DNA from: Lacticaseibacillus porcinae
Lineage (GTDB): Bacteria > Bacillota > Bacilli > Lactobacillales > Lactobacillaceae
Assembly (NCBI RefSeq): GCF_003946305.1
Contig: NZ_RHNS01000007.1
Span: forward strand, 79,376-143,375
DNA length: 64,000 bases
Direction: 5' to 3'
How positions within the stretch are numbered: the stretch's first letter is position 1; every line of letters starts with the position of its first letter. Both the position numbers and the translations under genes were made by a program. The notes beneath the pieces are model-generated. The model was not told where the DNA came from and did no database searches. It saw only the letters and a program-made list of their open reading frames with translations. Below, piece by piece: positions 7,595 to 19,041 of this stretch.

Positions 7595-8437
7595 TCAATC
7601 GTTAATCTCTGCCATAAACTCATGCAGCGCATCTTGCCAAGTTGGCAATTCAAACCCAGTCGCTTTGGTCTTAGACAGATCCAAGATTGAATGCCGTGGT
7701 CGCCATGCTTTTTGAGGATATTCCGCAGAAGTGACAGGCAAGACTTTGGTATCAGTATCCTTCAAAATCTCAGTGGCAAATTCATACCAGTTACATGAGT
7801 TATCTTCAGACAAGTGGTAGATGCCATATTCAAGCTTTTGATCAATGGCAAAAGTCATGAATTCTGCCAAGGTCTTAGTCCATGAAGGACGACCGTATTG
7901 ATCGTTCACCACAGTCAAAGTGTCATGCGTCTTGGCGAGGTTCAACATGGTGTAAACAAAGTTGTGGCCATATTCACCAAAGACCCAGCTGGTGCGAATG
8001 ATGTAGAACTTCTTGGCATACTTTTGCACGGCAAGTTCGCCTTCATACTTGGTGCGGCCGTATTCGTTGCGAGGCGCTGGCTTGTGGTCAACGGTATATA
8101 ATTCGTCAGAATCACCATCAAAGACATAGTCAGTGGAGATGTAAACCAACGTAGCGTCGTTTTCACCGGCAGCGACAGCGAGGTTCTTAGTGCCGTCAAC
8201 GTTGACTTTTTGGTTGATGGCTTTGCCTTCGTCTTCGGCTTTATCAACTGCAGTGTACGCTGCACAGTGATAAATCACGTCAGGTTGGAAATCTTTAACA
8301 TAGGCGTTAACAGCGTCTGCGTCGGTGATATCCAGTTCCTTAGAATCGGTCGCACGGTAGTCAAGGCCACGACTGTCGAGTAAGTGACGTAATTCAGTAC
8401 CGAGTTGACCGTTGGCACCAGTGATCAAAATTTTCAT
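7595..8437 (-). CDS. rfbD: dTDP-4-dehydrorhamnose reductase
   Basis: Last step of dTDP-L-rhamnose synthesis: reduces dTDP-4-keto-L-rhamnose with NAD(P)H. The 280-residue protein begins with the Rossmann motif GANGQLG. It has STDYVFDG and the catalytic YGRTK (YxxxK), both standard for RmlD. The start at 8437 is supported by AAGGAG 9 bases upstream; an in-frame ATG further upstream lacks support. It closes the rmlA-C-B-D gene order, about 60 bp after rfbB. Confidence 0.93.
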   Translation of the reverse strand: MKILITGANGQLGTELRHLLDSRGLDYRATDSKELDITDADAVNAYVKDFQPDVIYHCAAYTAVDKAEDEGKAINQKVNVDGTKNLAVAAGENDATLVYISTDYVFDGDSDELYTVDHKPAPRNEYGRTKYEGELAVQKYAKKFYIIRTSWVFGEYGHNFVYTMLNLAKTHDTLTVVNDQYGRPSWTKTLAEFMTFAIDQKLEYGIYHLSEDNSCNWYEFATEILKDTDTKVLPVTSAEYPQKAWRPRHSILDLSKTKATGFELPTWQDALHEFMAEIND

Positions 8438-8497
8438 ATGAATTGTTCTCCTTCGACGAAAAAGCGAAGCCAAGCGCTTCGCTTTTTGTAGTGACGA

Positions 8498-10098
<1,601 letters not shown>

Positions 10099-10100
10099 GA

Positions 10101-10976
10101 TTATTTGGCCTCCTGCTTAACCAGTTGTAATAAGTATTGCCCGTATTCAGTCTTCTTCAACGGCTGAGCGAGTTTTTCGACTTGTTTGATATCGATATAG
10201 CCCATGCGATAGGCAATTTCTTCCAAGCATGAAATCTGCAAGTTCTGTCGGTGTTGAATGGAAGCGATGAACGCAGAAGCTTCTTGAAGTGACTCATGCG
10301 TCCCGGTATCCAACCAGGCAAACCCGCGGCCTAACAATTCAACATCCAACTGATCCCGACGCAAGTATTCTTGGTTGATGTCTGTAATTTCAAGTTCACC
10401 ACGTGCAGAAGGTTTGATGTTCTTCGCGATTTCAACAACGTCGTTATCGTAGAAGTACAAACCCGTTACAGCGTAGTTCGAAGCGGGATGTTCCGGCTTT
10501 TCAATGATGGACTTGGCATGCATGTTTTCATCGAAGTCCACAACGCCAAAGCGTTCTGGATCGTTGACGTGATACCCAAAGACTGTCGCACCAACTGGCT
10601 TAGAAGCAGCGCGTTGTAACATCTTCGACAAGCCGCCACCATAAAAGACGTTATCGCCTAAGATCAAGCATACAGAATCATCCCCGATGAAGTCTGCGGC
10701 TAAGATGAAGGCTTCAGCCAAGCCATTCGGATGTTCTTGGACTTTATATTCAAGGTTCAGGCCTAATTCATGACCATCGCCAAATAATTCTTCAAACCGT
10801 GGTAAGTCTTTAGGCGTTGAAATCAACATGATGTCTTTGATTCCCGCCAACATTAACGTGGACATTGGATAGTAGATCATCGGTTTGTCATAGATCGGGA
10901 TCAATTGCTTTGAAATTGCCCGAGTGATTGGATACAAACGCGTGCCGGACCCACCGGCTAGGATAATACCTTTCAA
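10101..10976 (-). CDS. rfbA: Glucose-1-phosphate thymidylyltransferase
   Basis: First committed step: dTTP plus glucose-1-phosphate to dTDP-glucose. A 291-residue nucleotidyltransferase with the N-terminal signature [14 protein letters not shown], followed by [11 protein letters not shown] and LGDNVFYG. The start is a TTG at 10976 with GGAGG 6 bases upstream. It leads the rmlACBD block. A promoter may lie in the 89-bp gap after the flippase gene, but I cannot define one. Confidence 0.95.
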   Translation of the reverse strand: MKGIILAGGSGTRLYPITRAISKQLIPIYDKPMIYYPMSTLMLAGIKDIMLISTPKDLPRFEELFGDGHELGLNLEYKVQEHPNGLAEAFILAADFIGDDSVCLILGDNVFYGGGLSKMLQRAASKPVGATVFGYHVNDPERFGVVDFDENMHAKSIIEKPEHPASNYAVTGLYFYDNDVVEIAKNIKPSARGELEITDINQEYLRRDQLDVELLGRGFAWLDTGTHESLQEASAFIASIQHRQNLQISCLEEIAYRMGYIDIKQVEKLAQPLKKTEYGQYLLQLVKQEAK

Positions 10977-11065
10977 GAGAATTCCTCCACTGTTTTTATC
11001 TCAATGCCGACTACCAACAGATATTCCAATAGCCATTCAGACATCGATTAATTTCAATATAGAAT

Positions 11066-12496
11066 TTAACCGCGACGTTGCTTGATAAAACTCGTAACGA
11101 ATCCTAAAACGATTCGAGGACGAAGTAAAAGCAAGGTCCCTGCGTATACAATTATACCAACTGCAACATCTGCTACCAGTGTTAATATGCTCCGGCCCAG
11201 CATAATATCCACAAGCTTGACACAAATGAACATCAATAAACCTGCAGCGAAGTATTTCCATACTTCAGCAAACAAAGACTTAATAGAGATATCTTTTCGG
11301 ACCGTGAAGATCTGATATGCCGTCACAACTGATTCTGCAATAACGGTGCTGACGATTGCACCCATGGTATGCCACATTAAAATCAGTGGAATGTTCAAGA
11401 TAATGTTGACGACTGATCCCAAAATGACGGAAGTCGTGTAATCCTTCATCCGATTTGTAGGTAACAAATACTGAACGCCAATTGCATTTCCAATAGCGAT
11501 TGGAATAACAACAATCGCCTCGACCGCCATCAAATTCGCAACAGGCATAAACTTTGCACTGAAGAAATAATACGTAAAAGTAGTGGAAACCGCGGAAATA
11601 CCGAAAGCCAGTGGAAATGCGATCACAAGGATCAAATGCATAGTCGTAATCAAAGAACGTTTGACTGCATCGTGGTGGCCATTGGCAAAATTATTGGCCA
11701 CGTGTGGCAACATCACTGTACCTGTGGCAGTTACGACTGCAAGTAGCATTTTGACAATTTTATCCGAATTATCGTAAAAGCCAGATGCCGTAACGTTGAC
11801 TAAGAAGCCTAACATGGTTTTGTTCAGTTGCACATAAATTTGAATTGCGAGCTGTGGAATCAGCATCGCAATCGATGGCATAATATGTTGTCGAAAATCA
11901 AGTTGGCTGAGCTTCGGCAGATGATGAACGTATTTCTTGAGATATGGCCAAAAAGTCAAGTTACCTAAGAACTGAGATCCGGCTAAGATACAAATATATA
12001 GTAATGTATCCCCAGAGTTCCGTACCAAGGCGAAGATGAGCACCACAGATACAATTTTGACGAATGTGCTTCGCAAAACTGTGACTTTAAAGTTCTCCAG
12101 ACCTTGGAAGAACCATGAAATATCCAATGCCGTACCAATTAAGGCAATACCCTGTCCAAGATAAAACAAGCGATACTTGCTTGACTGCCAAATAAAAATC
12201 AGATAAACGGCGGTAGAGATCCCGATGAAGACGAACCTCAGAATTGCAAGTTCCCAGAAATACCGGGATAACTTATCCGGATCATCCCGCACGTATGCAG
12301 TGCCCCTGCTACCATAGAGATTAATCCCTAAGCTACCAAGTAAGATAAAATATTGAACGACTGAGTTTGTGAATGCACTTGCGCCAACACCTGTAGGTCC
12401 AAGAACACGGTTAATGTATGGAACAGTGATTAATGGTACCAATAGAATAAATACTTGATAGCCAATGTTCCATAAATAATTCTTTAATACCTTCAT
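11066..12496 (-). CDS. Wzx-type polysaccharide flippase
   Basis: A 476-residue integral membrane protein with about 12-14 hydrophobic segments and the N-terminal pattern of the polysaccharide biosynthesis (MOP) family (YLWNIGYQ, then VPYINRVLGPTGVG). By family it moves undecaprenyl-diphosphate-linked repeat units outward for the Wzy polymerase. The start at 12496 is favoured by GAGGAA just upstream; an in-frame start 12 bases earlier is less likely. It is the last gene of the 11-17.7 kb block before rmlACBD. Confidence 0.9.
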   Translation of the reverse strand: MKVLKNYLWNIGYQVFILLVPLITVPYINRVLGPTGVGASAFTNSVVQYFILLGSLGINLYGSRGTAYVRDDPDKLSRYFWELAILRFVFIGISTAVYLIFIWQSSKYRLFYLGQGIALIGTALDISWFFQGLENFKVTVLRSTFVKIVSVVLIFALVRNSGDTLLYICILAGSQFLGNLTFWPYLKKYVHHLPKLSQLDFRQHIMPSIAMLIPQLAIQIYVQLNKTMLGFLVNVTASGFYDNSDKIVKMLLAVVTATGTVMLPHVANNFANGHHDAVKRSLITTMHLILVIAFPLAFGISAVSTTFTYYFFSAKFMPVANLMAVEAIVVIPIAIGNAIGVQYLLPTNRMKDYTTSVILGSVVNIILNIPLILMWHTMGAIVSTVIAESVVTAYQIFTVRKDISIKSLFAEVWKYFAAGLLMFICVKLVDIMLGRSILTLVADVAVGIIVYAGTLLLLRPRIVLGFVTSFIKQRRG

Positions 12497-12593
12497 TGAG
12501 TTCCTCAAATTTCTGCATTATATTTCGACAGCTATAATCCGATACCAGCAGCTTGTTTCAATGTTGGCTCATTAAGTCAGATGCCTGTCGAAA

Positions 12594-13490
12594 TCAGTTG
12601 TGACTGTATCGATTATGTCCAGTCATACCGTCTACTTGGGCAACAAGTGGCATGATGCTACGATGCTTGAGCGACATCAGCACAGAAAAAGGTAATAGCT
12701 TTATCAAAAACCAGACGTACTGTCCGCGAGTATCCATACGCTTATTGAAAAGCACCAAGTTGCGCTTCATAAAATAACTTTGAATGCCACTTACTTTTCC
12801 GATCGAGCCATGAGGTTTGTGCAACGCAAACAAATATGGGATGCACTGTACTTGAAAGTCTGCCCGCTTGAACTTCAAGCACCATTCAGTCTCTTCAAAG
12901 TTCAAAAAGTACGGCTCTGGAATCATCCCGACTTGCTTGATGGCGCCCATTTGCACCATAAAGCATGCACCAATAATTGAATCAACATTGATTGGTTTGT
13001 CAATAGCGTCGGGCTTGACTAACGTAGAAAAGTGGACACGGCCAAGATATACCTTGCGCCCGTAGTCATTCGGACGATCCGGGATCTTCAACGCAGGGCT
13101 TGCAATAGCGCACTTTGGATGCGCGGACATATAGGCCCGAAGTCGATCGAACGTCGACTGCTCTACTCGTACATCACTATTCATGATCATCACGAAATCA
13201 CTATTAAGTTCTGCAGCCCGCTTTATTCCAACGTTATTGCCGTATGCATATCCGCCATTAAACCCAGTTTCAATGACCTCAGCACCTGACGTTAGCTTCG
13301 AGCGTAACTGGTGAAGTGAATCATCGGTTGACTGATTGTCTACTACCAAGATGTTGACATTAGTCAAATTCATTGCGATTAATTCGTTGGCTAGTTCGAT
13401 GGTATCAGCGGCACTATTGTAATTAAGAATGATGAAAGAAACTGTTTTAAGCGCTGTGCTATCATGCGCAACTGCCTCATTTTGACTCAT
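12594..13490 (-). CDS. GT2 glycosyltransferase, rhamnosyltransferase-like
   Basis: A 298-residue GT-A fold enzyme. Motifs are FIILNYNS near residue 20, VVDNQSTDDS near 50, NGGYAYGNNVGI near 80 and the MNSDV metal site near 107. A late EETEWCLK motif is typical of WbbL-like rhamnosyltransferases. No membrane anchor is evident. With rmlACBD nearby, dTDP-rhamnose is the likely donor, but this is inference. AGGAG precedes the ATG. Confidence 0.85.
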   Translation of the reverse strand: MSQNEAVAHDSTALKTVSFIILNYNSAADTIELANELIAMNLTNVNILVVDNQSTDDSLHQLRSKLTSGAEVIETGFNGGYAYGNNVGIKRAAELNSDFVMIMNSDVRVEQSTFDRLRAYMSAHPKCAIASPALKIPDRPNDYGRKVYLGRVHFSTLVKPDAIDKPINVDSIIGACFMVQMGAIKQVGMIPEPYFLNFEETEWCLKFKRADFQVQCIPYLFALHKPHGSIGKVSGIQSYFMKRNLVLFNKRMDTRGQYVWFLIKLLPFSVLMSLKHRSIMPLVAQVDGMTGHNRYSHN

Positions 13491-13514
13491 TGCAATGCTC
13501 CTATCTTGGTAATC

Positions 13515-14492
13515 TTAGGCAAGTCCATATTTATTCTTTTTTTGCATCTGCACCAGATATCGATATAATCGCTGGCTCACAAGTAACGCAATAACTGAGA
13601 GTTTACGACTACGGGTAAATTCCTCTTCACGAAGGATAAAACCAATGTGGTGTTTAATGAATTTTACAACTTCGTAACGCGACGGAATGGACTGCCAATC
13701 AGGAGATTGAACAATCTTATCTAGCACATAGAAGTAGGCACTACAAACGCGCATTCGTGCTAAATTGGTCAGGCGAGGATATTCATGCTGAATTCTTTTT
13801 TCATTGGCTTGCCAAACTTCAACACTCGTCATATCAATTGCGGAAAATGGTCGAGTTGTGGCACTGCCACTATGACGGTTGTAAAAATACTTGTTAGCCG
13901 GATCATAAACGATTGTTTGTGCCTTATGCAAATTATCTAAAAGCACTGCCGCATCTTCAGCAATCTTCCCGACTGGAAAAGTGACATCATCAAACAACTT
14001 AGCTCGGTAAATTCGATTTTGCACGTTCACTGAAATTGCTTTAGCACGCAAAATCAATTCCAGCGTTGCTTCAGGTGTTAACACCTTTGCCTCGGAATTC
14101 ACGCTTGCATCTACATGCGATCCGCGCCGAACCTCGGTCATCCCACAAATGGAGATATCTGCGTGATGCGACTCTAGATTGTTGATCAAGAAACTGTACA
14201 TATCTGGCGCAATATAATCATCAGAATCCACAAATCCGATTAATTGACCCTCAACCATACTTAACCCAACGTTTCGAGCTGCACTCATCCCAGAATTCTG
14301 CTGATGTACGACTTTAACACGTAGGTCCTGTTCACTATATTGATCACAAATATTGCCGCTGGTATCTGTCGAACCATCATCAATCAAGAGCAATTCGAAG
14401 TCGGTAAAATCCTGCTTTAAAATCGAGTCAATACAACTCTTGAGATATCGTTCGACGTTATAAACGGGGACGATAATACTGAGCTTTGTCAA
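13515..14492 (-). CDS. GT2 glycosyltransferase, EpsH/EpsJ-like
   Basis: A 325-residue family 2 enzyme with IIVPVYNVERYL at the start, IDDGSTDTSG near residue 38, NSGMSAARN near 66 and the VDSDD metal-binding motif near 89. The C-terminal 120 residues are helical and variable, as usual in acceptor domains. The start is TTG with AAGGAG upstream. Donor and acceptor sugars cannot be read from the sequence. Confidence 0.85.
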   Translation of the reverse strand: MTKLSIIVPVYNVERYLKSCIDSILKQDFTDFELLLIDDGSTDTSGNICDQYSEQDLRVKVVHQQNSGMSAARNVGLSMVEGQLIGFVDSDDYIAPDMYSFLINNLESHHADISICGMTEVRRGSHVDASVNSEAKVLTPEATLELILRAKAISVNVQNRIYRAKLFDDVTFPVGKIAEDAAVLLDNLHKAQTIVYDPANKYFYNRHSGSATTRPFSAIDMTSVEVWQANEKRIQHEYPRLTNLARMRVCSAYFYVLDKIVQSPDWQSIPSRYEVVKFIKHHIGFILREEEFTRSRKLSVIALLVSQRLYRYLVQMQKKNKYGLA

Positions 14493-14526
14493 AGTTTTCT
14501 CCTTTGGTGATGATTTCTGATGTCAA

Positions 14527-15585
14527 TTAGTCTTCGCGAGCTTGAAGAATCCGGACGGTATGCCGTAAGGCGGTTTTAAGGTCATACTGTGCTTGCCAGC
14601 CCAAAGCATTTAATTTCGAAGCATCAAGGAGTGCTTTCGTCGCTTTCGAGAATCCGGCAGTTTCAACTTTGTCTGGTAACTGCATGATCACTGATTTTCC
14701 AGAGATTTCTGCCAAAGTCGTGGCCAGTTGTTTCAGTGTCGTATCTAAAGCAGGCACAGCAACGTTATATGCTTCACCTGAGACACCTTCAGTCATCAAG
14801 AACAGCAACGCAGACACAACGTCAGCAACATAAGCGTACGAATAATTCTGATGTCCATCACTCTTCAAGACGATATCTTGTTCATGCACAGCATTGAGAA
14901 TGAATTGTGATGACGCCTTTGAGTCGTTGAGACGCATCGTTGGTCCAAAGATGCGGCATAATCGTGGAATCACGATATCTAAATCATATTTAGCAATATA
15001 AGCCTGACACAGTGCTTCACTTACTCGTTTACTTTCTGGATAACCTGCACGAAGCGTATTAGAATCCAAATATCCAGAATACGATTCGTCGAATTTTTCA
15101 ACATCTCCGCGGTTTTCCCCATATACTTCAACGCTTGAGAGGAACATCACTCGTGTCGTCGGGTGTTTGACGACGTGTTCGAGGACATTTTGAGTGCCCA
15201 TCAAATTCGTCATGATGGTGCCGACAGGATCAGTCGCATAGGCTCTTGGATGTGTATTGCTGGCTGCATGCAAGATATAATCCGTATCAAGATTTTCTGG
15301 TAATGGCTGAGTCACATCGCCAACTACGAGATCAAACAAGGATGAATCCATGTATTCACCAAATCGTTCAACCAAATGTTCGCGACTTCTGCCCATTGCA
15401 TAAATGTGAATGTTCGCATTTTCAGAGGTGTTTCGTTTCATCAATACGTCAATCAGAAATGACCCAACCATTCCGGAAGCGCCAATCACTAAAAAAGAAT
15501 GCCCATCAATAGCATTCCATTTTTGATGACTATTGAGAACGTTCTCTAAATCAGTTTGATAAAAAGCGTTCTGAGTTAACATCAT
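14527..15585 (-). CDS. NAD-dependent epimerase/dehydratase (extended SDR)
   Basis: A 352-residue extended SDR. An N-terminal extension of about 30 residues precedes the Rossmann glycine motif GASGMVG. The catalytic YPESK (YxxxK) lies near residue 182 with SSVEVYGE before it. It directly follows the cytidylyltransferase gene, 8 bp apart. Such pairs occur in streptococcal capsule loci, where they make CDP-linked polyol or related donors; the substrate here is unknown. A plain sugar epimerase is the alternative. Confidence 0.75.
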   Translation of the reverse strand: MMLTQNAFYQTDLENVLNSHQKWNAIDGHSFLVIGASGMVGSFLIDVLMKRNTSENANIHIYAMGRSREHLVERFGEYMDSSLFDLVVGDVTQPLPENLDTDYILHAASNTHPRAYATDPVGTIMTNLMGTQNVLEHVVKHPTTRVMFLSSVEVYGENRGDVEKFDESYSGYLDSNTLRAGYPESKRVSEALCQAYIAKYDLDIVIPRLCRIFGPTMRLNDSKASSQFILNAVHEQDIVLKSDGHQNYSYAYVADVVSALLFLMTEGVSGEAYNVAVPALDTTLKQLATTLAEISGKSVIMQLPDKVETAGFSKATKALLDASKLNALGWQAQYDLKTALRHTVRILQARED

Positions 15586-15593
15586 AGCTCTCC

Positions 15594-16298
15594 TTATTGT
15601 TGCTTCATCCGCAGATATGCCTTGAACAACGCGAGATCGTCGGTATTTGTTAACTTAATGTTTTTGTCGGAACCAGCTGCAAAATGAAGTGTCTCACCTA
15701 ATTCAACCATCATTGTGTTGGTATAAGACGAATCAGTCATACCAATATTTTCTGCGGTTGCTTTATTGTATGCCCACAACAGCTTGTTATAACGGTAGGC
15801 TTGTGGCGTTCCGACACGACGCAAGGTGTTTCGATCGATATACTTGTCAGTCGTATCTTCTGTTTTCTTCACAAAAATCTGTTCGTTGTATGGTAAGGAC
15901 GTGACCGCGTTACCGAATTCTTCACACTTCACAATAACATCCGACAATACCAATTCATCAACGAGCGGTCGAATGCCGTCGTGGATAATAATAGTCTCAT
16001 CATCAGAGGCGTAATCTTTCAGAAATTGAACCCCATTGTTGATGGATTCTTGTCCTTTGCTACCGCCAGCAATCACCCACTTGACCTTGGTAATGCCGAA
16101 TTCTTTGATGTATGCCCACATGGTATCTTCCCAGCCATGCTTACATACGACTAAGATACGATCGACTTGCGGATGGTTTTGAAACCCTTCAAGCGTGTAA
16201 ATGATGACTGGTTTTTCGTTCACCAAAATAAATTGCTTTGGAATTTCCATGCCCATACGTTTCCCAACGCCACCTGCAATAATCAGTGCTGTAGTCAT
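15594..16298 (-). CDS. TarI/IspD-like cytidylyltransferase
   Basis: A 234-residue nucleotidyltransferase of the IspD/TarI family: IIAGGVGKRMG at the N-terminus, PKQF, HDGIRPLV near residue 107 and TDSSYTN near 188. The family forms CDP-linked products from CTP and a phosphorylated polyol. Lactobacilli generally use the mevalonate pathway, so a TarI-like role (CDP-ribitol or another polyol for the polymer) is more likely than IspD. Its neighbours (an SDR and, further upstream, a LicD protein) support that. GGAG precedes the ATG. Confidence 0.8.
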   Translation of the reverse strand: MTTALIIAGGVGKRMGMEIPKQFILVNEKPVIIYTLEGFQNHPQVDRILVVCKHGWEDTMWAYIKEFGITKVKWVIAGGSKGQESINNGVQFLKDYASDDETIIIHDGIRPLVDELVLSDVIVKCEEFGNAVTSLPYNEQIFVKKTEDTTDKYIDRNTLRRVGTPQAYRYNKLLWAYNKATAENIGMTDSSYTNTMMVELGETLHFAAGSDKNIKLTNTDDLALFKAYLRMKQQ

Positions 16299-16351
16299 TA
16301 TTTTCTCCTTAGTAATTGAGTTATTGTGAGTTCAATTATGATATTCGGTTA

Positions 16352-17752
16352 CTAGTCAAGATGTTGAATATCGTTATCTTCAACGATTTCGTGCATCTTC
16401 TTAACGCTTGGTTCTTCTTCGTCATCAACACCGGCTGACGACATCTTATCAAACAAGATCTTAACGGTTTGTAATAAGATCTTCGCATCAAGAAATACGC
16501 TATAAGATTTGATATAAAGCAGATCAAATTTCAACTTGCTATGATAGTCCGAAGCATATTTCCCATAAACTTGAGCGTAGCCGGTGATCCCAGCACGGAC
16601 ATTATGTCGCAAGTAATAATGGGGTTCTTCAGCGTTGAATTGATCAACAAAGAATGGGCGTTCAGGACGAGGCCCAACGATCGACATGTCACCTTTCAAC
16701 ACGTTGAAAATCTGTGGTAACTCATCTAAGCGTAATTTTCGCAAATATTTACCGACTGGTGTGATGCGTGAATCATGGGCTTGAGCTAACATAGGACCAG
16801 ATTTAGCTTCAGCATTCGCACTCATTGTCCGGAATTTAAGAATACTGAACTCCTTTTGATTCAAAGTGATGCGAGTTTGTTTGTAGATGATTGGACCAGG
16901 AGAAGTCACTTTAACCAAGATTGCAGTAACCAACATGAATGGTGAAGCAACAATTAATAACAGGATAGCAACAATGATATCAAAAACTCGCTTGAAAAAG
17001 GCGTTTTCAGGGGTCAAACGGAACCCGCGGATCCCCATCACGCTTTCATCTTCAAAGTTCATCAAGCTTGGGAAGAGCATCAAAATGTTGTCAAATGTTG
17101 ACGTCAACATGATCTGCTTCTCATTTTTAAGCGCTAAATCCACAATAGCCCGCCGATTTTCATCTGAAAGGCTCTTCGTTAAGTAGAAAATATCAACTTG
17201 AGATAAGAGCTTCGTTGCATTGTCTACGAAATGATCCGTTACAACAAAAGTAACCTTGTGTTTATTGTTCTTACTGGAATTGAAGTTTTGAACGATTGCT
17301 GGCAACTCGTCTTCAGTCGAAAAAACCGCGACATGTTGATTGGGAGTCAAGCGCAAGTACATGTAGAAGACCAGTACCCGCCATATTCCAAGCACAACCA
17401 CGCTAATCAAGAATGAGTAAACCAAGACCAAACGTGGAAAGGCAAACCACCGACCGATAAATGTGATCATAATTAAGCCAAATATTGTGAGTAATTGGCC
17501 AAGAACTGTCACAAATAGCACATCACTGACGCGCCGATTATAGTAAACGTACACACCTAATAAATAATTCACGAGAAGGAAGAGGATCGTGATGTAGATG
17601 GCCGACTTTTCATATGTATAAAAATTGACTTCAGGAATCGCACGCCCAAACCTAAAGTAGAATGCAAGCAAGACGCTCATGTTAAATAGTAAAACGTCCC
17701 CTAACATGGTCGCGTATCGTTTTAAACCGCTCCACGCAGTTTTTTGTTTCAT
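16352..17752 (-). CDS. Priming undecaprenyl-phosphate sugar-phosphate transferase
   Basis: Transfers the first sugar-1-phosphate to undecaprenyl phosphate and so starts repeat-unit assembly. The 466-residue protein has an N-terminal group of four to five membrane helices, a central Rossmann-like CoA-binding-type region and the C-terminal bacterial sugar transferase domain. That domain has a membrane re-entrant segment at RVFDIIVAI and the motifs KFRTM, LRKLRLDELPQ and GPRPERP. It is the first gene after an internal promoter at 17833-17861. Confidence 0.93.
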   Translation of the reverse strand: MKQKTAWSGLKRYATMLGDVLLFNMSVLLAFYFRFGRAIPEVNFYTYEKSAIYITILFLLVNYLLGVYVYYNRRVSDVLFVTVLGQLLTIFGLIMITFIGRWFAFPRLVLVYSFLISVVVLGIWRVLVFYMYLRLTPNQHVAVFSTEDELPAIVQNFNSSKNNKHKVTFVVTDHFVDNATKLLSQVDIFYLTKSLSDENRRAIVDLALKNEKQIMLTSTFDNILMLFPSLMNFEDESVMGIRGFRLTPENAFFKRVFDIIVAILLLIVASPFMLVTAILVKVTSPGPIIYKQTRITLNQKEFSILKFRTMSANAEAKSGPMLAQAHDSRITPVGKYLRKLRLDELPQIFNVLKGDMSIVGPRPERPFFVDQFNAEEPHYYLRHNVRAGITGYAQVYGKYASDYHSKLKFDLLYIKSYSVFLDAKILLQTVKILFDKMSSAGVDDEEEPSVKKMHEIVEDNDIQHLD

Positions 17753-17832
17753 AAGCCAACCCTCTCAGTAATGAATAATGAATTAATAATTGATTAATAA
17801 TACAATTTGAGCGCAGAATCCGCACTTTGCGA

Positions 17833-17861
17833 ATTATACCATAATCAGTAGGTCTAATCAA
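17833..17861 (-). promoter_or_regulatory. Internal EPS promoter before the priming transferase
   Basis: On the minus strand, TTGATT (17856-17861) and a perfect TATAAT (17833-17838) are separated by 17 bp. The -35 box uses the T tract of the preceding terminator. Confidence 0.65.
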
Positions 17862-17903
17862 AAATGCGGTTACTCAGATGATAGCACATCTCAGTAACCG
17901 CAT
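17859..17903 (-). terminator. Terminator after the Wzy gene
   Basis: A 17-bp stem with one mismatch (17864-17880 with 17887-17903), a 6-nt loop and a TTTTT end on the minus strand. It would stop transcripts from the upstream EPS genes. Confidence 0.75.
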
Positions 17904-17954
17904 AAGTTTTCAGCTTCAAGCTTAATGAAATTTATCAAATTCCTGCATGCCGGT

Positions 17955-19004
17955 TTACAGGAAGCTTTGATACGGAATGTATTGGTGGTAAATACCGCCA
18001 ACAATGAATATCAAGACGAAGATGAAGCCAACTGCGGCAACGGCACAAATCGTTCGCGCATATTTTGGCAACATCGAATAGACGATGGTTGGCACCAGAA
18101 TCGTTTCCAAGGTTGAATAAATCGTGGAGAGACGCCCTGAAATTGTGGAGAGTCTTGCTAACCCCAACAACGTTAACGCAGCCAAAAGGTATAACGTTAA
18201 TAACAGCCGAAAGACTTCTTTATCTCGAATAAACGCAGGCGAGATATCCAAGTGTTCCAGCACATAGAATCCCGCAATACAAATCATCACGTGCATCAAC
18301 GTCACAGGCGAAAACAAGCTGCCGCCAACATATGCTGGGTTCGTGACATAAGGTGCATATCGCGGTAAAACCCTGACAACAACGACTGCAAGAATTTTCG
18401 TTGACACTGTTCCGGCTAAAAATGCTGCTCCTAAGAGAATGCAGGCCCATTTCAGGTTGATGTTCTTAAAGATGATGTAAAAAGGATATGCCAGAAGGAA
18501 AAATAGTGCTGAAATATGAATCAGCGACGCCAGTAAAACAACAACGGCAAACAATATCGGCTTTTTCTTGATGATCAGACTAATCGACAACATACAAATG
18601 GTACATACCATCGCTGCACGAATCTGCCCCATATCACGTAAAAAGTAAAATCGAGCAAAGTAGTACGCAATTGGAATAATTGCGGGTCGAAAGTATTGTC
18701 GGACAAATACGCAGTACAAGACCAAGGAAACTGTTGCCCAGATCAAGGTAAAGGCTTCGAACGGCACATGAATGCCGCCAAGGAAATTCTGGATTGCTAG
18801 GAATCCAGATTCCACTTGGCCTGGCGTATATTTCCCGGCATAGATGGCTTCATAGGACATATAATCTGCCCCCATCTCAAATCGTGTACCGGCAAAAATA
18901 ATTAATACTGCGATTCCGATCCAATCCCACCATGCCGACATCGTGGCGCGTCCTAAAAACGCAAGGCCTATCAGTAAGGTCAAGATGATTAAGTAAACGA
19001 TCAC
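17955..19004 (-). CDS. EpsG-family polymerase (Wzy-like)
   Basis: A 349-residue protein with about ten hydrophobic segments and the EpsG-family N-terminal pattern, in which RFEMGADYMSYE follows the second helix. By family it joins lipid-linked repeat units at the outer face of the membrane. The start is GTG with GAGGAG 7 bases upstream. It ends the first EPS transcription unit, ahead of the terminator at 17859-17903. Confidence 0.82.
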   Translation of the reverse strand: MIVYLIILTLLIGLAFLGRATMSAWWDWIGIAVLIIFAGTRFEMGADYMSYEAIYAGKYTPGQVESGFLAIQNFLGGIHVPFEAFTLIWATVSLVLYCVFVRQYFRPAIIPIAYYFARFYFLRDMGQIRAAMVCTICMLSISLIIKKKPILFAVVVLLASLIHISALFFLLAYPFYIIFKNINLKWACILLGAAFLAGTVSTKILAVVVVRVLPRYAPYVTNPAYVGGSLFSPVTLMHVMICIAGFYVLEHLDISPAFIRDKEVFRLLLTLYLLAALTLLGLARLSTISGRLSTIYSTLETILVPTIVYSMLPKYARTICAVAAVGFIFVLIFIVGGIYHQYIPYQSFL

Positions 19005-19041
19005 GGTTGTGCTCCTCTATTGCCTCAGTGGTGGACGGTGC

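Noticed and set aside
15594..16298. IspD of the MEP isoprenoid pathway
   Set aside because: The context is an EPS locus with an SDR partner and LicD, and lactobacilli generally use mevalonate; a TarI-like role is preferred.
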